NCBI GenBank assembly: GCA_016208115.1
Contig: JACQYR010000072.1
Coordinates: forward strand, 1 to 56,677
Origin: Desulfarculus sp.
GTDB taxonomy: Bacteria > Desulfobacterota > Desulfarculia > Desulfarculales > Desulfarculaceae
Reading direction: 5' to 3'
DNA: 56,677 bases
The first letter of the stretch is position 1, and each line of letters begins with the position of its first letter. Below, piece after piece: positions 49,070-56,677 of the stretch. The notes beneath the pieces were generated by a model. It was not told the origin of the DNA. It ran no database searches and worked only from the letters and a program-made list of their open reading frames with translations. The position numbers were made by a program, and so were the translations under genes.

Positions 49070-51301
49070 CTAGAATCCATAGCCAAAATAGAAGTAGAGA
49101 TTCAGCCGTCCGGCCTCGCCCAGGCCCACGGTCACCTCCGCCGGTCCCAGGGGGGTGTCGTAGGCCAGGCCGGCGCCACCGCCCCAGCGCAGGTCGTCCA
49201 GCTTGGCCAGGGAGTTCTCCACGCTGTCGCTGACCTTGCCGGCGTTGACCGCGGTCTGCCAGTACAGGCTGGGCGTGAGCTTGTAGCGGTGCAGCAGTTG
49301 GGCGCGCAAAAGCTCCTGGCCGAAGAACTCGTCGTTGGCATAGCCCCACAGGCCCGGATAACCGCCCAGGAACATCACCTGGGCCAGGGGGGCCCCGCTG
49401 TCCAGGGAGGTGCCCAGGCTCCAGTTGGGCACCAGGGTCTGGCGGTCGGTGAGGGCCAGGGCCACCTTGGCCTCCCAGGTCAGCCGCATGAAGTCCCGGG
49501 TGGAGTACAGGCTCTTCATGCTGCGGAAGGCCGTGATCTCGGAGCGGAAGCCCCGGGTGGCATAGGGGTCGCGGTCCAGGTTGTCCAGGCGCAGGCTCAG
49601 GCGGGGGCCGGCGGCGGTGTCGGTGCCCTCTGGCAGGGCGATGGTGGCCACCCGCGTCGAGATGGTTTCCACCTGATAGAGGTAGCCCAGGCGCAGTTCG
49701 CCCAGGGTGCCCAGGTATTGGCCCGCCTCCAGGGCCAGGCTGGTGGTCTGGCGCAGGTACTGGGCCTTGATGGACTGGTTGGCGTAGACGTCGTAGAGCC
49801 TGCTCAGGTAGCCAATCTCGGGGCTGAAGAACAGGCCCTCCCAGGGCTTGTTGGGCAGCATCAGGCGGCCGCCCACGCCGTAGACGCGGCCCATGTACAC
49901 GTCGGCCTCGCCATAGGCCCCGCCGTAGAACAGGTTGTTGCGCCGCAGGTTGAGGTGGGCCTCCAGGGCGTCGGCCCGCTCGCTGTTGACCCCCAGGCGC
50001 AGGCCCAGGCGGGTGACCATGTCGCCCAGGGGCTTTTCGCGCAGGTTGAAGCGCACCTCCGAGCGTCCCTCCTGGCCGGGGATGACCTCGTAGGCCACGT
50101 TCTCCAGGGTGCCCAGGCCGTAGAGCTTCTGCACCGCCTGGTCCAGGTCCTGGCTGCTGATCTTCTGCCCCGGCTGGAAGGGGGCCAGGCGCTTGACCTC
50201 GGCCTGGTAGACACGGGGGCCGATCATGCTCACCTTGCCGACCACGATGTCCCGCACCGGCTCCACCCCGGGACGCGGACGCTGGGCCAGTTGCACGCCC
50301 CGTCCGGTGGCCAGGGCCTGGAGCCGGGGCGCGGCCTGGCGGGCGGCCGCCAGGCCGATCTCGCTTATCTCCTGGCCCTTGGCGAAATCGGCGTTGCTGA
50401 TCTTGGTCAGGTCGGGGGCGATGACCAAGTCGGCCAGGCGGGCGTCCTCCAGGGTGGCCCGGATCATGTGCAGGCTCAAGGTCTGGTCCATGACGTCCAC
50501 GAAGTCGCGCAGGTGGGCGCGGTCCTTGAGGGGCGTGGAGACGTTGACCGCGATGACGATGTCGGCGCCCATGTCCCTGACCGTGCGCACCGGCAGGTTC
50601 TGCACCACCCCGCCGTCCACCAAGAGGCGCCCCTCCAACTCGTAGGCCGGGAAGACCGAGGGGATGGACATGGAGGCCCGCATGGCCTGGGCCAGGTTGC
50701 CCCGGGCCAGCACCACGGCCTCGCCGTTGGTCAGGTCGGTGGCCACGGCCCGGAAGGGAATGGGCAGGCGGTCGAAGTCGTCCACGTGGGCCACGGGCAG
50801 GCACAGGCGGGTTAAGAGGGCCGTGAGCTTGTAGCCGCTGATGAGGCCGGCGGGCAGGTGCACGGTGCCCTCGCCCAGGCCCACCTCGAACAGATATTTC
50901 CGGTTCTCGTCTTTCTGATCGAAGCGCAAGAGCCGGCGTTCGGGCTGGGAGGAAAAGGACTCCTTCCAGTCCACCTTGGCCACGATCTCCTCGATCTGGG
51001 CCGGGGTGTAGCCGGCGCAATAGAGCCCGCCCACGATGGAGCCCATGGAGGTGCCGGCCACCATGTCCACGGGGATGCCCAGTTCCTCGATGACCTTGAG
51101 CACCCCGATGTGGGCCAGGCCCCGGGCCCCGCCGCCGGAGAGCGCCAGCCCCACCTTGAGGCGCCCCGGCGCCGGGGGCGCGGCCTTCTGGCCCTCGCCC
51201 GCCTGGACATTGCCGGCGCCCAGGGCCAGGCCCAGGATGACCAAGCAGGCCATCAGCAGGGCCGGTGGCGGCGGATATTTCCGGCGCGGAAGACGTGGCA
51301 A
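49070..51301 (-). CDS. Patatin-like phospholipase with outer-membrane barrel (PlpD-like)
   Basis: This 743-aa protein has a signal peptide (residues 12-35) and a patatin domain: GGGARG (57-61 region), GTSMGS with Ser85, and the DGG acid (229-231). A POTRA-type domain follows (about residues 330-420, GQKISSQDLDQAVQKLYG), then a beta barrel of the Omp85/TpsB type ending in Phe (LYFYFGYGF). PlpD-type Vd autotransporters have this layout, carrying a lipase outward or to the periplasm. It lies upstream of the hydrolase gene. Confidence 0.88.
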   Translation of the reverse strand: MPRLPRRKYPPPPALLMACLVILGLALGAGNVQAGEGQKAAPPAPGRLKVGLALSGGGARGLAHIGVLKVIEELGIPVDMVAGTSMGSIVGGLYCAGYTPAQIEEIVAKVDWKESFSSQPERRLLRFDQKDENRKYLFEVGLGEGTVHLPAGLISGYKLTALLTRLCLPVAHVDDFDRLPIPFRAVATDLTNGEAVVLARGNLAQAMRASMSIPSVFPAYELEGRLLVDGGVVQNLPVRTVRDMGADIVIAVNVSTPLKDRAHLRDFVDVMDQTLSLHMIRATLEDARLADLVIAPDLTKISNADFAKGQEISEIGLAAARQAAPRLQALATGRGVQLAQRPRPGVEPVRDIVVGKVSMIGPRVYQAEVKRLAPFQPGQKISSQDLDQAVQKLYGLGTLENVAYEVIPGQEGRSEVRFNLREKPLGDMVTRLGLRLGVNSERADALEAHLNLRRNNLFYGGAYGEADVYMGRVYGVGGRLMLPNKPWEGLFFSPEIGYLSRLYDVYANQSIKAQYLRQTTSLALEAGQYLGTLGELRLGYLYQVETISTRVATIALPEGTDTAAGPRLSLRLDNLDRDPYATRGFRSEITAFRSMKSLYSTRDFMRLTWEAKVALALTDRQTLVPNWSLGTSLDSGAPLAQVMFLGGYPGLWGYANDEFFGQELLRAQLLHRYKLTPSLYWQTAVNAGKVSDSVENSLAKLDDLRWGGGAGLAYDTPLGPAEVTVGLGEAGRLNLYFYFGYGF

Positions 51302-51524
51302 GCGGCGCGCTCCCTTGAAGGACCGTGGATGAGGGCGTTAAGCTGGTTATGGAGTGCTGGCCGCCAGAATAGCAAACCCCCCAAAACTTGCAAAGCGCTT
51401 ATGCCACCGCCCCGCGGCCCGCGACCAACCCATCCTCTGGCCCAAAAACCGCACCCCCAGGCCGGCGAAACCGTTGATAATAGGTATCAGCAAAACTTTT
51501 TCGCGCCAGGAGCGGAGAAACCCC

Positions 51525-52631
51525 ATGGAACTGCCGCCCAGCCTGCAAAATTCTCCCCATTTGCTGAGCCAGGTGCTGGGCGCGCTGACCCATGCCGTCA
51601 TCCTGGCCGACCTGGGCGGCACGGTGCTGTACCTCAACCCCCAGGCCGAGAGGCTCCTGGGCTGCCGGGCCGAGCAGGCCCAGGGCCAGGCCCTGTCACG
51701 CTTCTTCATGCCCGACGACCAGGACTTTCTCTACCCCAACCTGCTGCACCTGGCCGGCCAGGGCCAAACCTTCCGGGGCGAACTCTTGTTGCGCAACGGG
51801 CAGGGCCAGGGGTTCTTCGCCTTCCTGTCCCTGGACCAGGTGCCCCCGGCGCCGGGGCAAGAGCCCCTGATTCTCATGGGCCTGGAGGACATTGACCGCC
51901 AAAAAAAACTGGAGAAGATACTGGGCAAGGCCAACTACGGCGATCTCTTGACCATCGCCAACTCCATCGCCCACGAGCTGCGCAACCCCCTGACCGGCAT
52001 CGGCGGGTTCGTCAACCGCCTGTACAAGTCCTGCCGCATCTCCATGGACCATGACCAGTACTACAAATACATCATCAGCAACCTCAACCGCATCGAGCTG
52101 TTGGTGCGCAAGGTCAACGACCTGGTGGCCCTGCACGAACCCGCCCTGACCGAGGAGTCCATGGGCGCGGTGGTGGACGAGGCCTTAAGGGCGCGTGGCG
52201 AGGAGATCGCCCGGCGACAGATAACCGTGCATACCCAGGTGGAGGATCTGCGGCTGACCCTGGACAGACAGCAGATGCAGCGGGGCTTAAGTATCCTGAT
52301 TGACAACGCCTTGGAGTTCACGCCCCAGGGCGGGGTCATCCACATCGAGGCCCGCCAGGAGGACAACTGCTGCCGGCTGACCTTTAGCGACAGCGGCCGG
52401 GGCATCGCCCCCCAGGACCTGCCCTTCATCTTCAACCCCTTCTTCAGCACCAAGGCCGACGGCCTGGGCATTGACCTGGCGGTGCTCAAGCGGATCGTGC
52501 AGGCCCACGGAGGCAGCGTGCAGGCCCAGTCCCAGCCCGGCCAGGGGGCCACCTTCCTGCTGAAGCTGCCCCTGGAGCGACGCCGGGCCATCCGCACCAC
52601 CCTGTTGGCCGGGCAGGCCTCCGGCCAGTGA
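51525..52631 (+). CDS. PAS-domain histidine kinase
   Basis: This 368-aa cytoplasmic protein has a PAS domain (residues 15-125: AVILADLGGTVLYLNPQAER, LLGCRAEQAQG), then the phospho-acceptor His150 in IAHELRNPLTGIGG. The ATP domain follows with LIDNALEFT, DSGRGI and DGLGIDLAV. No membrane segment or receiver. Autophosphorylates and passes phosphate to an unlinked regulator. AGCGGAG precedes the ATG at 51525. Confidence 0.92.
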   Translation: MELPPSLQNSPHLLSQVLGALTHAVILADLGGTVLYLNPQAERLLGCRAEQAQGQALSRFFMPDDQDFLYPNLLHLAGQGQTFRGELLLRNGQGQGFFAFLSLDQVPPAPGQEPLILMGLEDIDRQKKLEKILGKANYGDLLTIANSIAHELRNPLTGIGGFVNRLYKSCRISMDHDQYYKYIISNLNRIELLVRKVNDLVALHEPALTEESMGAVVDEALRARGEEIARRQITVHTQVEDLRLTLDRQQMQRGLSILIDNALEFTPQGGVIHIEARQEDNCCRLTFSDSGRGIAPQDLPFIFNPFFSTKADGLGIDLAVLKRIVQAHGGSVQAQSQPGQGATFLLKLPLERRRAIRTTLLAGQASGQ

Positions 52632-52660
52632 ACCATGCCGCGCCGCCCGCCCCGGCCTGG

Positions 52661-52863
52661 TAATACCAATAAGCGTTCAAAAACAATTTTGAACGCTTAT
52701 TGGTATGCGGGCCATGGATGGCCCGCCGGGCGCGCAAGCGCCCGCTCATCCGGGCAAAACCCGGGGTCCCCACAAAGCGAGAGCTTTGTGGGGTGGAGTC
52801 ACGCTTTTGCCCGGATGAGAAGCGATCAAAGCCATGGAAGGCTTTGATCGCAACTTGGTATAA
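52661..52863 (+). repeat. Structured dispersed repeat, copy B (complete)
   Basis: It begins 29 bp after the kinase stop and is bounded by TAATACCAA and TTGGTATAA. In order: a perfect 20-bp stem (52663-52682/52687-52706, loop ACAA); GCGGGCC/GGCCCGC (loop ATGGAT); CGGGCGC/GCGCCCG with a GCAA tetraloop; a 15-bp stem CTCATCCGGGCAAAA/TTTTGCCCGGATGAG enclosing CCCCACAAAGC/GCTTTGTGGGG with a GAGA tetraloop; and GCGATCAAAGCC/GGCTTTGATCGC. It is not a coding sequence. It is the best copy for building a consensus. Confidence 0.85.
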
Positions 52864-52870
52864 AAGCAAA

Positions 52871-52901
52871 CCCCTGGCCGGCCCGAAGGCCGTACCAGGG
52901 G
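52871..52901 (-). terminator. Hairpin terminator for the small zinc-ribbon gene
   Basis: CCCCTGG/CCAGGGG encloses GGCC-CGAA-GGCC. On the minus strand it is followed by TTTGCTTTTA. It would end transcription of the gene at 52,957 and perhaps of the mvh operon. Confidence 0.6.
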
Positions 52902-52956
52902 CGCCCGCCGCGGGCGCGAGGCCGCGGACTTGGGTGGAGGCCCTAAAGGGCGGGGT

Positions 52957-53199
52957 TTACTCCGCCTCGGCCTCGCTCTTGATCTTCTTGTACTTGGCCG
53001 TCTCCGAGATTTTCTTCTGGGCCGCCTCGCAGGCATCCTCAACGGTGAGGTGGATCTCGCCGCACTCGGGGCAGGTCATCTCCACCTCGTCGCCAATGGT
53101 GCGGCCCTTGATCTCGTCGGCGGTCATGTGGCCGATGGAACCGCACTTGGTGTCCACGCGCTCCGCCCTCACCTTGGAGCGCTCCTTGCTGTCGGGCAT
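52957..53199 (-). CDS. Small zinc-ribbon-like protein
   Basis: This 80-aa protein has KCGSIGHMTADEIKGRTIGD and VEMTCPECGEIHLTVEDACE; the cysteine residues could bind zinc or iron. The ends are highly charged. I recognise no family. It lies 78 bp after mvhA on the same strand and may be part of the hydrogenase operon. AGGAGGG lies just upstream of its ATG. Confidence 0.65.
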   Translation of the reverse strand: MPDSKERSKVRAERVDTKCGSIGHMTADEIKGRTIGDEVEMTCPECGEIHLTVEDACEAAQKKISETAKYKKIKSEAEAE

Positions 53200-53277
53200 A
53201 TCCCCCTCCTGGTCGTTTGCTGCTCTGCGCCGGGGGCGCGGCTTTCACTGTATGTCACTTGCCGGCCGGGGCCGGTG

Positions 53278-54786
53278 TCAGTCTTGCTTGCGTCCCTGAC
53301 CCAGCAGGTTGCCCCGGGCGTCCAGGACCTCGATCTCCACGATGCGGCCGCCATCCAGGCGGTGAGTGGCGCAGCTCAGTCACGGGTCGTAGGCGCGCAC
53401 CGCCATCTCCACCTTGTTCAGGGCCTCCTCGCTGACCTGGCCGGCCTTGATGACGTCCTGGGCGGCCTTTTTTACGCTCATGTTCATGGGCGCGATGTTG
53501 TGGGTGGTGCCCACGATGAGGTTGGCCTTGGCGATCAGACCGTTGGTATCGGTGGTGTAGTCGTGAATCAGGCTGCCCCGGGGGGCCTCCACGCAGCCCA
53601 CGCCGCGGCCGGCCTTGGGGGTCACGGCATCGCGCACCTTGGGGTCGGTGATGCCGGGGTCGTTTAAAAGCTCCACCACGCGCTCGCAGGCATAGACCAA
53701 CTCGATCAGCCTGGCCCAGTGGTAGAGCATGGTGGACTGGGCCGGCCGGCCGAACTTCTGGCGGAACTCCTCCAGTTCAGCTTGGGCCAGCGGCGTATTG
53801 ATCTTATCGCAAACATTGAGCCTGGCCAAGGTGTTGACGCGGTAAATCCCCTTGGGGGCCTTCAGGTCCATGGAGAAGCCCTCGCCCCAGGAGCGGGCGT
53901 AGGGGAACTTGCCGTAGGACCAGGGCTCGATGTGCTCGCCCAGGTGGTCGGCGTACTCCTGGTAGGTGAAGTCCTGGAAGGAGCCGTCGGGCTTCATCAG
54001 GCGCAAGCTGCCGTCGTAGAGGTTGAGCGAGCCGTCCTTGGGGTCCACGGTGCCCAAGAAGCCGGTGGTGATGCCGCCCAGGTTCAAGGTGTCCTGGTCC
54101 AGCTTGGCGAAGACGTTCTCCTTGGCGAAGCTCATGCAGAACTTGGCGAACTCCAGTTGCTCCTGGCACTGGGCCAGAAGCTCCTGGCGCTCGGCCTCGC
54201 TCATGGGCTTAGAGAAACCGCCGGTGACCATGGCGATGGGGTGGATGACCTTGCCGGCGAACTTCTCGATCATCATCTGGCCGGCCTGGCGCATCTTGAC
54301 CACCCTGGCGGCCAGCTCCGGGGCGGCGCCCACGATGCCGATGACGTTGCGCACCCCGTACTCGGCCCCCGGCCCCAGCACGAAGTCCGGGGCGGCCAGG
54401 AAGAAGAAGTGCAGAATTTTGTCGTTGATGTGGGCCATGATCTGCATCAGCTCGCGCAGCTTTTGGCCGGCCGGGGGCACCGTGGCCCCGAAGCAGCCAT
54501 CCACGGCCTTGTTGCTGGCGGTGTGGTGCATCCAGGGGCAGATGCCGCAGATGCGGCTGACGATGCGCGGCACCTCCTCGGCCGGGCGGCCCTCGATGAA
54601 CTTCTCGAAGCCGCGCATGGCCATGATGTGCAACTTGCTGTCGGCCACCTCGCCGGCCTCGTCCAGTTGGATGGCGATGCGGGCGTGGCCCTCGATGCGG
54701 GTCACGGGCTGTATGTTAAGCAGGCGGCCGGCGGCTCCATGGGAGAAGTCCTTGGCCGCATCCTTGATCTCTATGGTCTGGGACAT
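53278..54786 (-). CDS. mvhA: MvhA-type [NiFe]-hydrogenase large subunit, selenoprotein
   Basis: This 502-aa subunit has the N-terminal metal motif RICGIC (78-83) and the C-terminal motif DP-Sec-LSC. The in-frame TGA at 53382-53380 (codon 469) replaces the first Cys of the DPCxxC motif and must be read as selenocysteine. Translation continues LSCATHRLDGG and then RIVEIEVLDARG to a TGA at 53278. Annotation stopping at the first TGA would lose two of four metal ligands. A hairpin suitable as SECIS follows. With MvhG and MvhD it feeds electrons from H2 to HdrA by flavin-based bifurcation. Confidence 0.93.
53348..53382 (-). promoter_or_regulatory. SECIS-like hairpin in mvhA
   Basis: After UGA (53382-53380) the loop UGGAU begins 22 nt downstream, closed by CCGCC/GGCGG (53362-53358/53352-53348). 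This is the distance range of bacterial SECIS elements. The hairpin in mvhD has the same loop and spacing with a different stem. Confidence 0.7.
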
Positions 54787-54799
54787 GTGTCTATCCCCC

Positions 54800-55756
54800 C
54801 TACTTCTGGCAGGCGCTTACGCGCCGGCTGGGGTTCATGAGGCGTCCGTGGCCGCCACTGAAGCGCAGCAGGCCAGGGCGGTCAACGACGCCCTTGATGT
54901 CTATGCCGTTGCTGGCCAGAGCGTTGAGCATGTCCAGCAGTTGGTTGCCGTCGTGCTTGACCGGCCCGTAGCATCCCCGGCAGGGCACGCGGGCGCTCAG
55001 GCAGCGGGGAGCCTCGTCGCCGGCCCCGGAGCAGCCGGCCCTGGTCACTGGCCCCATGCAAAGAAGCCCCTGCTCCAACAGGCAGCGCATGTCGCTCAAG
55101 GGCTTCTTGGGGTCGAACTGGGGGGGTTGCAGGAAGCGGCGCACCTGCTTGACCGCGCCCTTGCCCTCGCGCTTGGTGGGGCAGGTGTCGCAGACGCTCT
55201 TGCTGGGCAACTGGGGCGCGCGGCCTTCCAACAGAGCCGTGATGGCCTCGGCGATCTGGTCGGGATGGGGCGGGCAACCCGGGAGGTACAGGTCCACCTT
55301 GACCTTCTCGTCCAGGGCGAAGGTGCGCTCCAGCATCCTGGGCAGCGCCGGGTCGTCGGGGTCGGGGCCGGGGTCGGTGGTCTCGCAGCCCCGGTAGTAG
55401 CGCTCGAAAAGCTCGGCGTCGCTGTAGCTGTTGATGAGCGCCGGGATGCCGCCGTGGGTGGCGCAGGTGCCGAGCGCGATCAGCACGTCGCAGCTTGCGC
55501 GCATGGCCAAGGCCACCTCCAGGTGCTCCTGGTTGCGGATGTTGCCGCTGATGATGCCCACCGTGGCCGGGGGTATCTCCAGGTGATGGAGATCGCCCTG
55601 GCCGGTCTGGCCGTAGTACTTGTGGTCCATGAGCACGGGGATGTGCACGAACTCAAGCTGGGGCAGCACGGCCAGCAAGGTCTCGCCCAGGTTGAGTATG
55701 GATATCTCGCAGCCGGAGCAGGAGCCCAGCCACTCTTCCGCCACCTTTACAGGCAT
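54800..55756 (-). CDS. mvhG: MvhG-type hydrogenase small subunit
   Basis: This 318-aa protein starts [20 protein letters not shown] with the proximal cluster cysteines (GSCSGCE). Further ligands are in LGTCATHGG, LYLPGCPPHPD and CMGPVTRAGCSG with RVPCRGCYGP. It carries three iron-sulfur clusters linking the [NiFe] site to MvhD. No signal peptide, so the enzyme is cytoplasmic. The start overlaps the mvhD end. Confidence 0.92.
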   Translation of the reverse strand: MPVKVAEEWLGSCSGCEISILNLGETLLAVLPQLEFVHIPVLMDHKYYGQTGQGDLHHLEIPPATVGIISGNIRNQEHLEVALAMRASCDVLIALGTCATHGGIPALINSYSDAELFERYYRGCETTDPGPDPDDPALPRMLERTFALDEKVKVDLYLPGCPPHPDQIAEAITALLEGRAPQLPSKSVCDTCPTKREGKGAVKQVRRFLQPPQFDPKKPLSDMRCLLEQGLLCMGPVTRAGCSGAGDEAPRCLSARVPCRGCYGPVKHDGNQLLDMLNALASNGIDIKGVVDRPGLLRFSGGHGRLMNPSRRVSACQK

Positions 55757-56205
55757 GCCGCCACCTCCGCTTCCGGCGCCAGCGCCTGGGCGCGGGCGTT
55801 GTACATGGAGGGGCCAAGCGCCCTCACGGTCTCGGTCATCTCGCGCACGCTGCTGGCGAAGCGCTCGGCCTCGGCCGAGGAGCACCACACCAGGCGGAAG
55901 CGCTCCCGCTCCAGGCCCAGCATCTCCAACATGGCCTCCACCACCGCCAACCTGCTCTCGGCCTTCTTATTACCATCCAGGTAATGACATTCGCCGAGGT
56001 GTCAGCCCATGACCATGACGCCATCGGCGCCCTTTTGGAAGGCATCCACCACCAGGTTGGGGTGCACCATGCCCGAGCACATCACGCGCACGATACGCAA
56101 GTTGGCCGGGTACTGCATGCGGTTGGTGCCGGCCAGGTCGGCCGCCGCGTAGGAGCACCAGTTACAGTTGAACGACAGAATCTTGGGTTCAAAGGACATG
56201 GTCAT
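55747..56205 (-). CDS. mvhD: MvhD electron-transfer subunit, selenoprotein
   Basis: This 152-aa protein starts [20 protein letters not shown], continues [20 protein letters not shown] and GADGVMVMG, then an in-frame TGA (56004-56002), then [11 protein letters not shown]. In other MvhD proteins this position is Cys (or Sec) in the CHxGxCHY motif that holds a [2Fe-2S] cluster. The frame continues with full family similarity to a TAA at 55747. Read without Sec, the gene would look broken in two. It links MvhAG to HdrA. Confidence 0.93.
55969..56004 (-). promoter_or_regulatory. SECIS-like hairpin in mvhD
   Basis: After UGA (56004-56002) the loop UGGAU begins exactly 22 nt downstream (55979-55975), closed by ATTACC/GGTAAT (55985-55980/55974-55969). 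Loop and distance are identical to mvhA. Confidence 0.7.
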
Positions 56206-56228
56206 AAACCTCCATGCCTGGGGCCTGG

Positions 56229-56261
56229 CCCCTTCGGCGGCCGTCAGGGCCGCCGAAGGGG
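56229..56261. other. 14-bp perfect hairpin between hdrA and mvhD
   Basis: CCCCTTCGGCGGCC/GGCCGCCGAAGGGG with loop GTCAG lies within the operon. No T-run follows, so it is more likely an mRNA processing or stability element than a terminator. Confidence 0.6.
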
Positions 56262-56271
56262 CGCAAACCGC

Positions 56272-56677
56272 CTATGCTAAAGCCGCCGCGATCTGGGCGG
56301 CGAGTTGGTCGTAACCGAAGCCGGCCACGTTGACCCCGTTCTTGGGGCAGGTGGCCTGGCAGCATCCGCAGCCCTTGCACTGGGCCGAGTTGATGACTAC
56401 GTGGCGCTTGATGCCCTCGCCCAACTCCTCCAGGGTGATGGCGTGGTAAGGACAGACGTCCAGGCACAGAGCGCAGCCGTCGCAGGCCTTCTCGTCCACC
56501 ACGGCCTTGATGGAGTCCAGGTCAATGCGGGTCTTGCTGAGCACGGTCACCGCCCGGGAGACGGCGGCCTTGGCCTGGGAGATGGTCTCCTCCATGGGCT
56601 TGGGATAGTGGGCCAGACCGGCAAGGAACAGGCCGTCGGTGGAAAAATCCACCGGCCGCAGCTTGACGTGGGCCTCC
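56272..56677 (-). CDS. hdrA: HdrA (heterodisulfide reductase subunit A-like), C-terminal part
   Basis: The last 135 residues of HdrA; the gene runs off the right edge. DFSTDGLFLAGLAHYPKPME is the FAD-domain end, then two 4Fe-4S motifs CDGCALCLDVCP and CKGCGCCQATCP. HdrA carries the FAD that splits electrons from H2 between ferredoxin and a disulfide. It is upstream of mvhD on the same strand. Any selenocysteine in HdrA would be in the part outside the window. Confidence 0.9.
   Translation of the reverse strand, partial: EAHVKLRPVDFSTDGLFLAGLAHYPKPMEETISQAKAAVSRAVTVLSKTRIDLDSIKAVVDEKACDGCALCLDVCPYHAITLEELGEGIKRHVVINSAQCKGCGCCQATCPKNGVNVAGFGYDQLAAQIAAALA

Noticed and set aside
49289-50815. Long plus-strand reading frame opposite the patatin gene, and a similar one at 4580-6181
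   Set aside because: These are antisense frames kept open by high G+C codon bias; they lack family motifs, and the minus-strand genes are clear.
52635-53299. Reading frames across repeat copy B
   Set aside because: They consist of repeat sequence with stops and no start signals; the element's base-pairing explains the conservation.

Overview
The window is high-GC DNA (roughly two thirds G+C by eye) from what looks like an anaerobic sulfate-reducer-type deltaproteobacterium (Desulfobacterota, possibly Desulfarculales-like; this is an inference). The pointers are a selenocysteine-containing MvhA/MvhD hydrogenase next to HdrA, an NrfHA nitrite reductase with a lipoprotein NrfA, two rubredoxin-type proteins, a DsrE-like protein and several flavodoxin-fold proteins.

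Positions 1 to about 24,280 are a prophage that runs off the left edge. Nearly all its genes are on the minus strand, read from right to left. At the right end are the tyrosine integrase, a HicBA toxin-antitoxin pair and a CI-like repressor. The repressor diverges from an early operon whose promoter contains a palindromic operator. The early operon encodes a ribbon-helix-helix protein, a CII-like regulator, ParA, ParB, two small membrane proteins, a secreted phospholipase-D-type nuclease, an ASCH-like protein, a replication initiator with candidate origin repeats, a DnaC-type loader and a possible late regulator. Next come a displaced gpZ-like tail gene, a ParB-fold nuclease joined by overlap to an ABC-ATPase/GNAT fusion, and an A+T-rich secreted cargo gene. 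The late genes follow in lambda head order: small and large terminase, gpW, portal, protease with nested scaffold, decoration protein, major capsid, FII-like connector. They then switch to a Mu-like contractile tail (DUF2635, sheath). The large terminase is frameshifted and the connector is broken by a 32-bp tandem duplication, so the prophage may be defective unless these are sequencing errors.

Positions 24,298-41,446 hold host housekeeping and redox genes: a zinc ribbon, ftsY, smc, glyQS, a low-GC frameshifted DUF5677-like gene in a repeat-rich stretch, a FkbM methyltransferase, a Cache protein, an MBL hydrolase, a run of small flavodoxin, FMN-reductase, DsrE and rubredoxin genes, and an Uup ABC-F ATPase.

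Positions 41,586-52,631 hold a ModE-type regulator divergent from modABC with a 26-bp palindrome at the promoter, nrfH-nrfA, a cytochrome c whose start codon lies inside a dispersed repeat, an HD-GYP protein, an alpha/beta hydrolase, a PlpD-like patatin/outer-membrane protein and a PAS histidine kinase. Positions 52,957-56,677 hold a small zinc-ribbon gene and the hdrA-mvhD-mvhG-mvhA operon. mvhD and mvhA each contain an in-frame UGA read as selenocysteine, followed by matching hairpins.

The strongest unexplained signal is a family of about 200-bp structured repeats: one full copy, one diverged copy and one cut by the window start. Each begins just after a gene's stop codon, and stem sequences differ between copies while base pairing is kept. 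A second, 46-nt two-hairpin family upstream of glyQS shows the same compensatory pattern.
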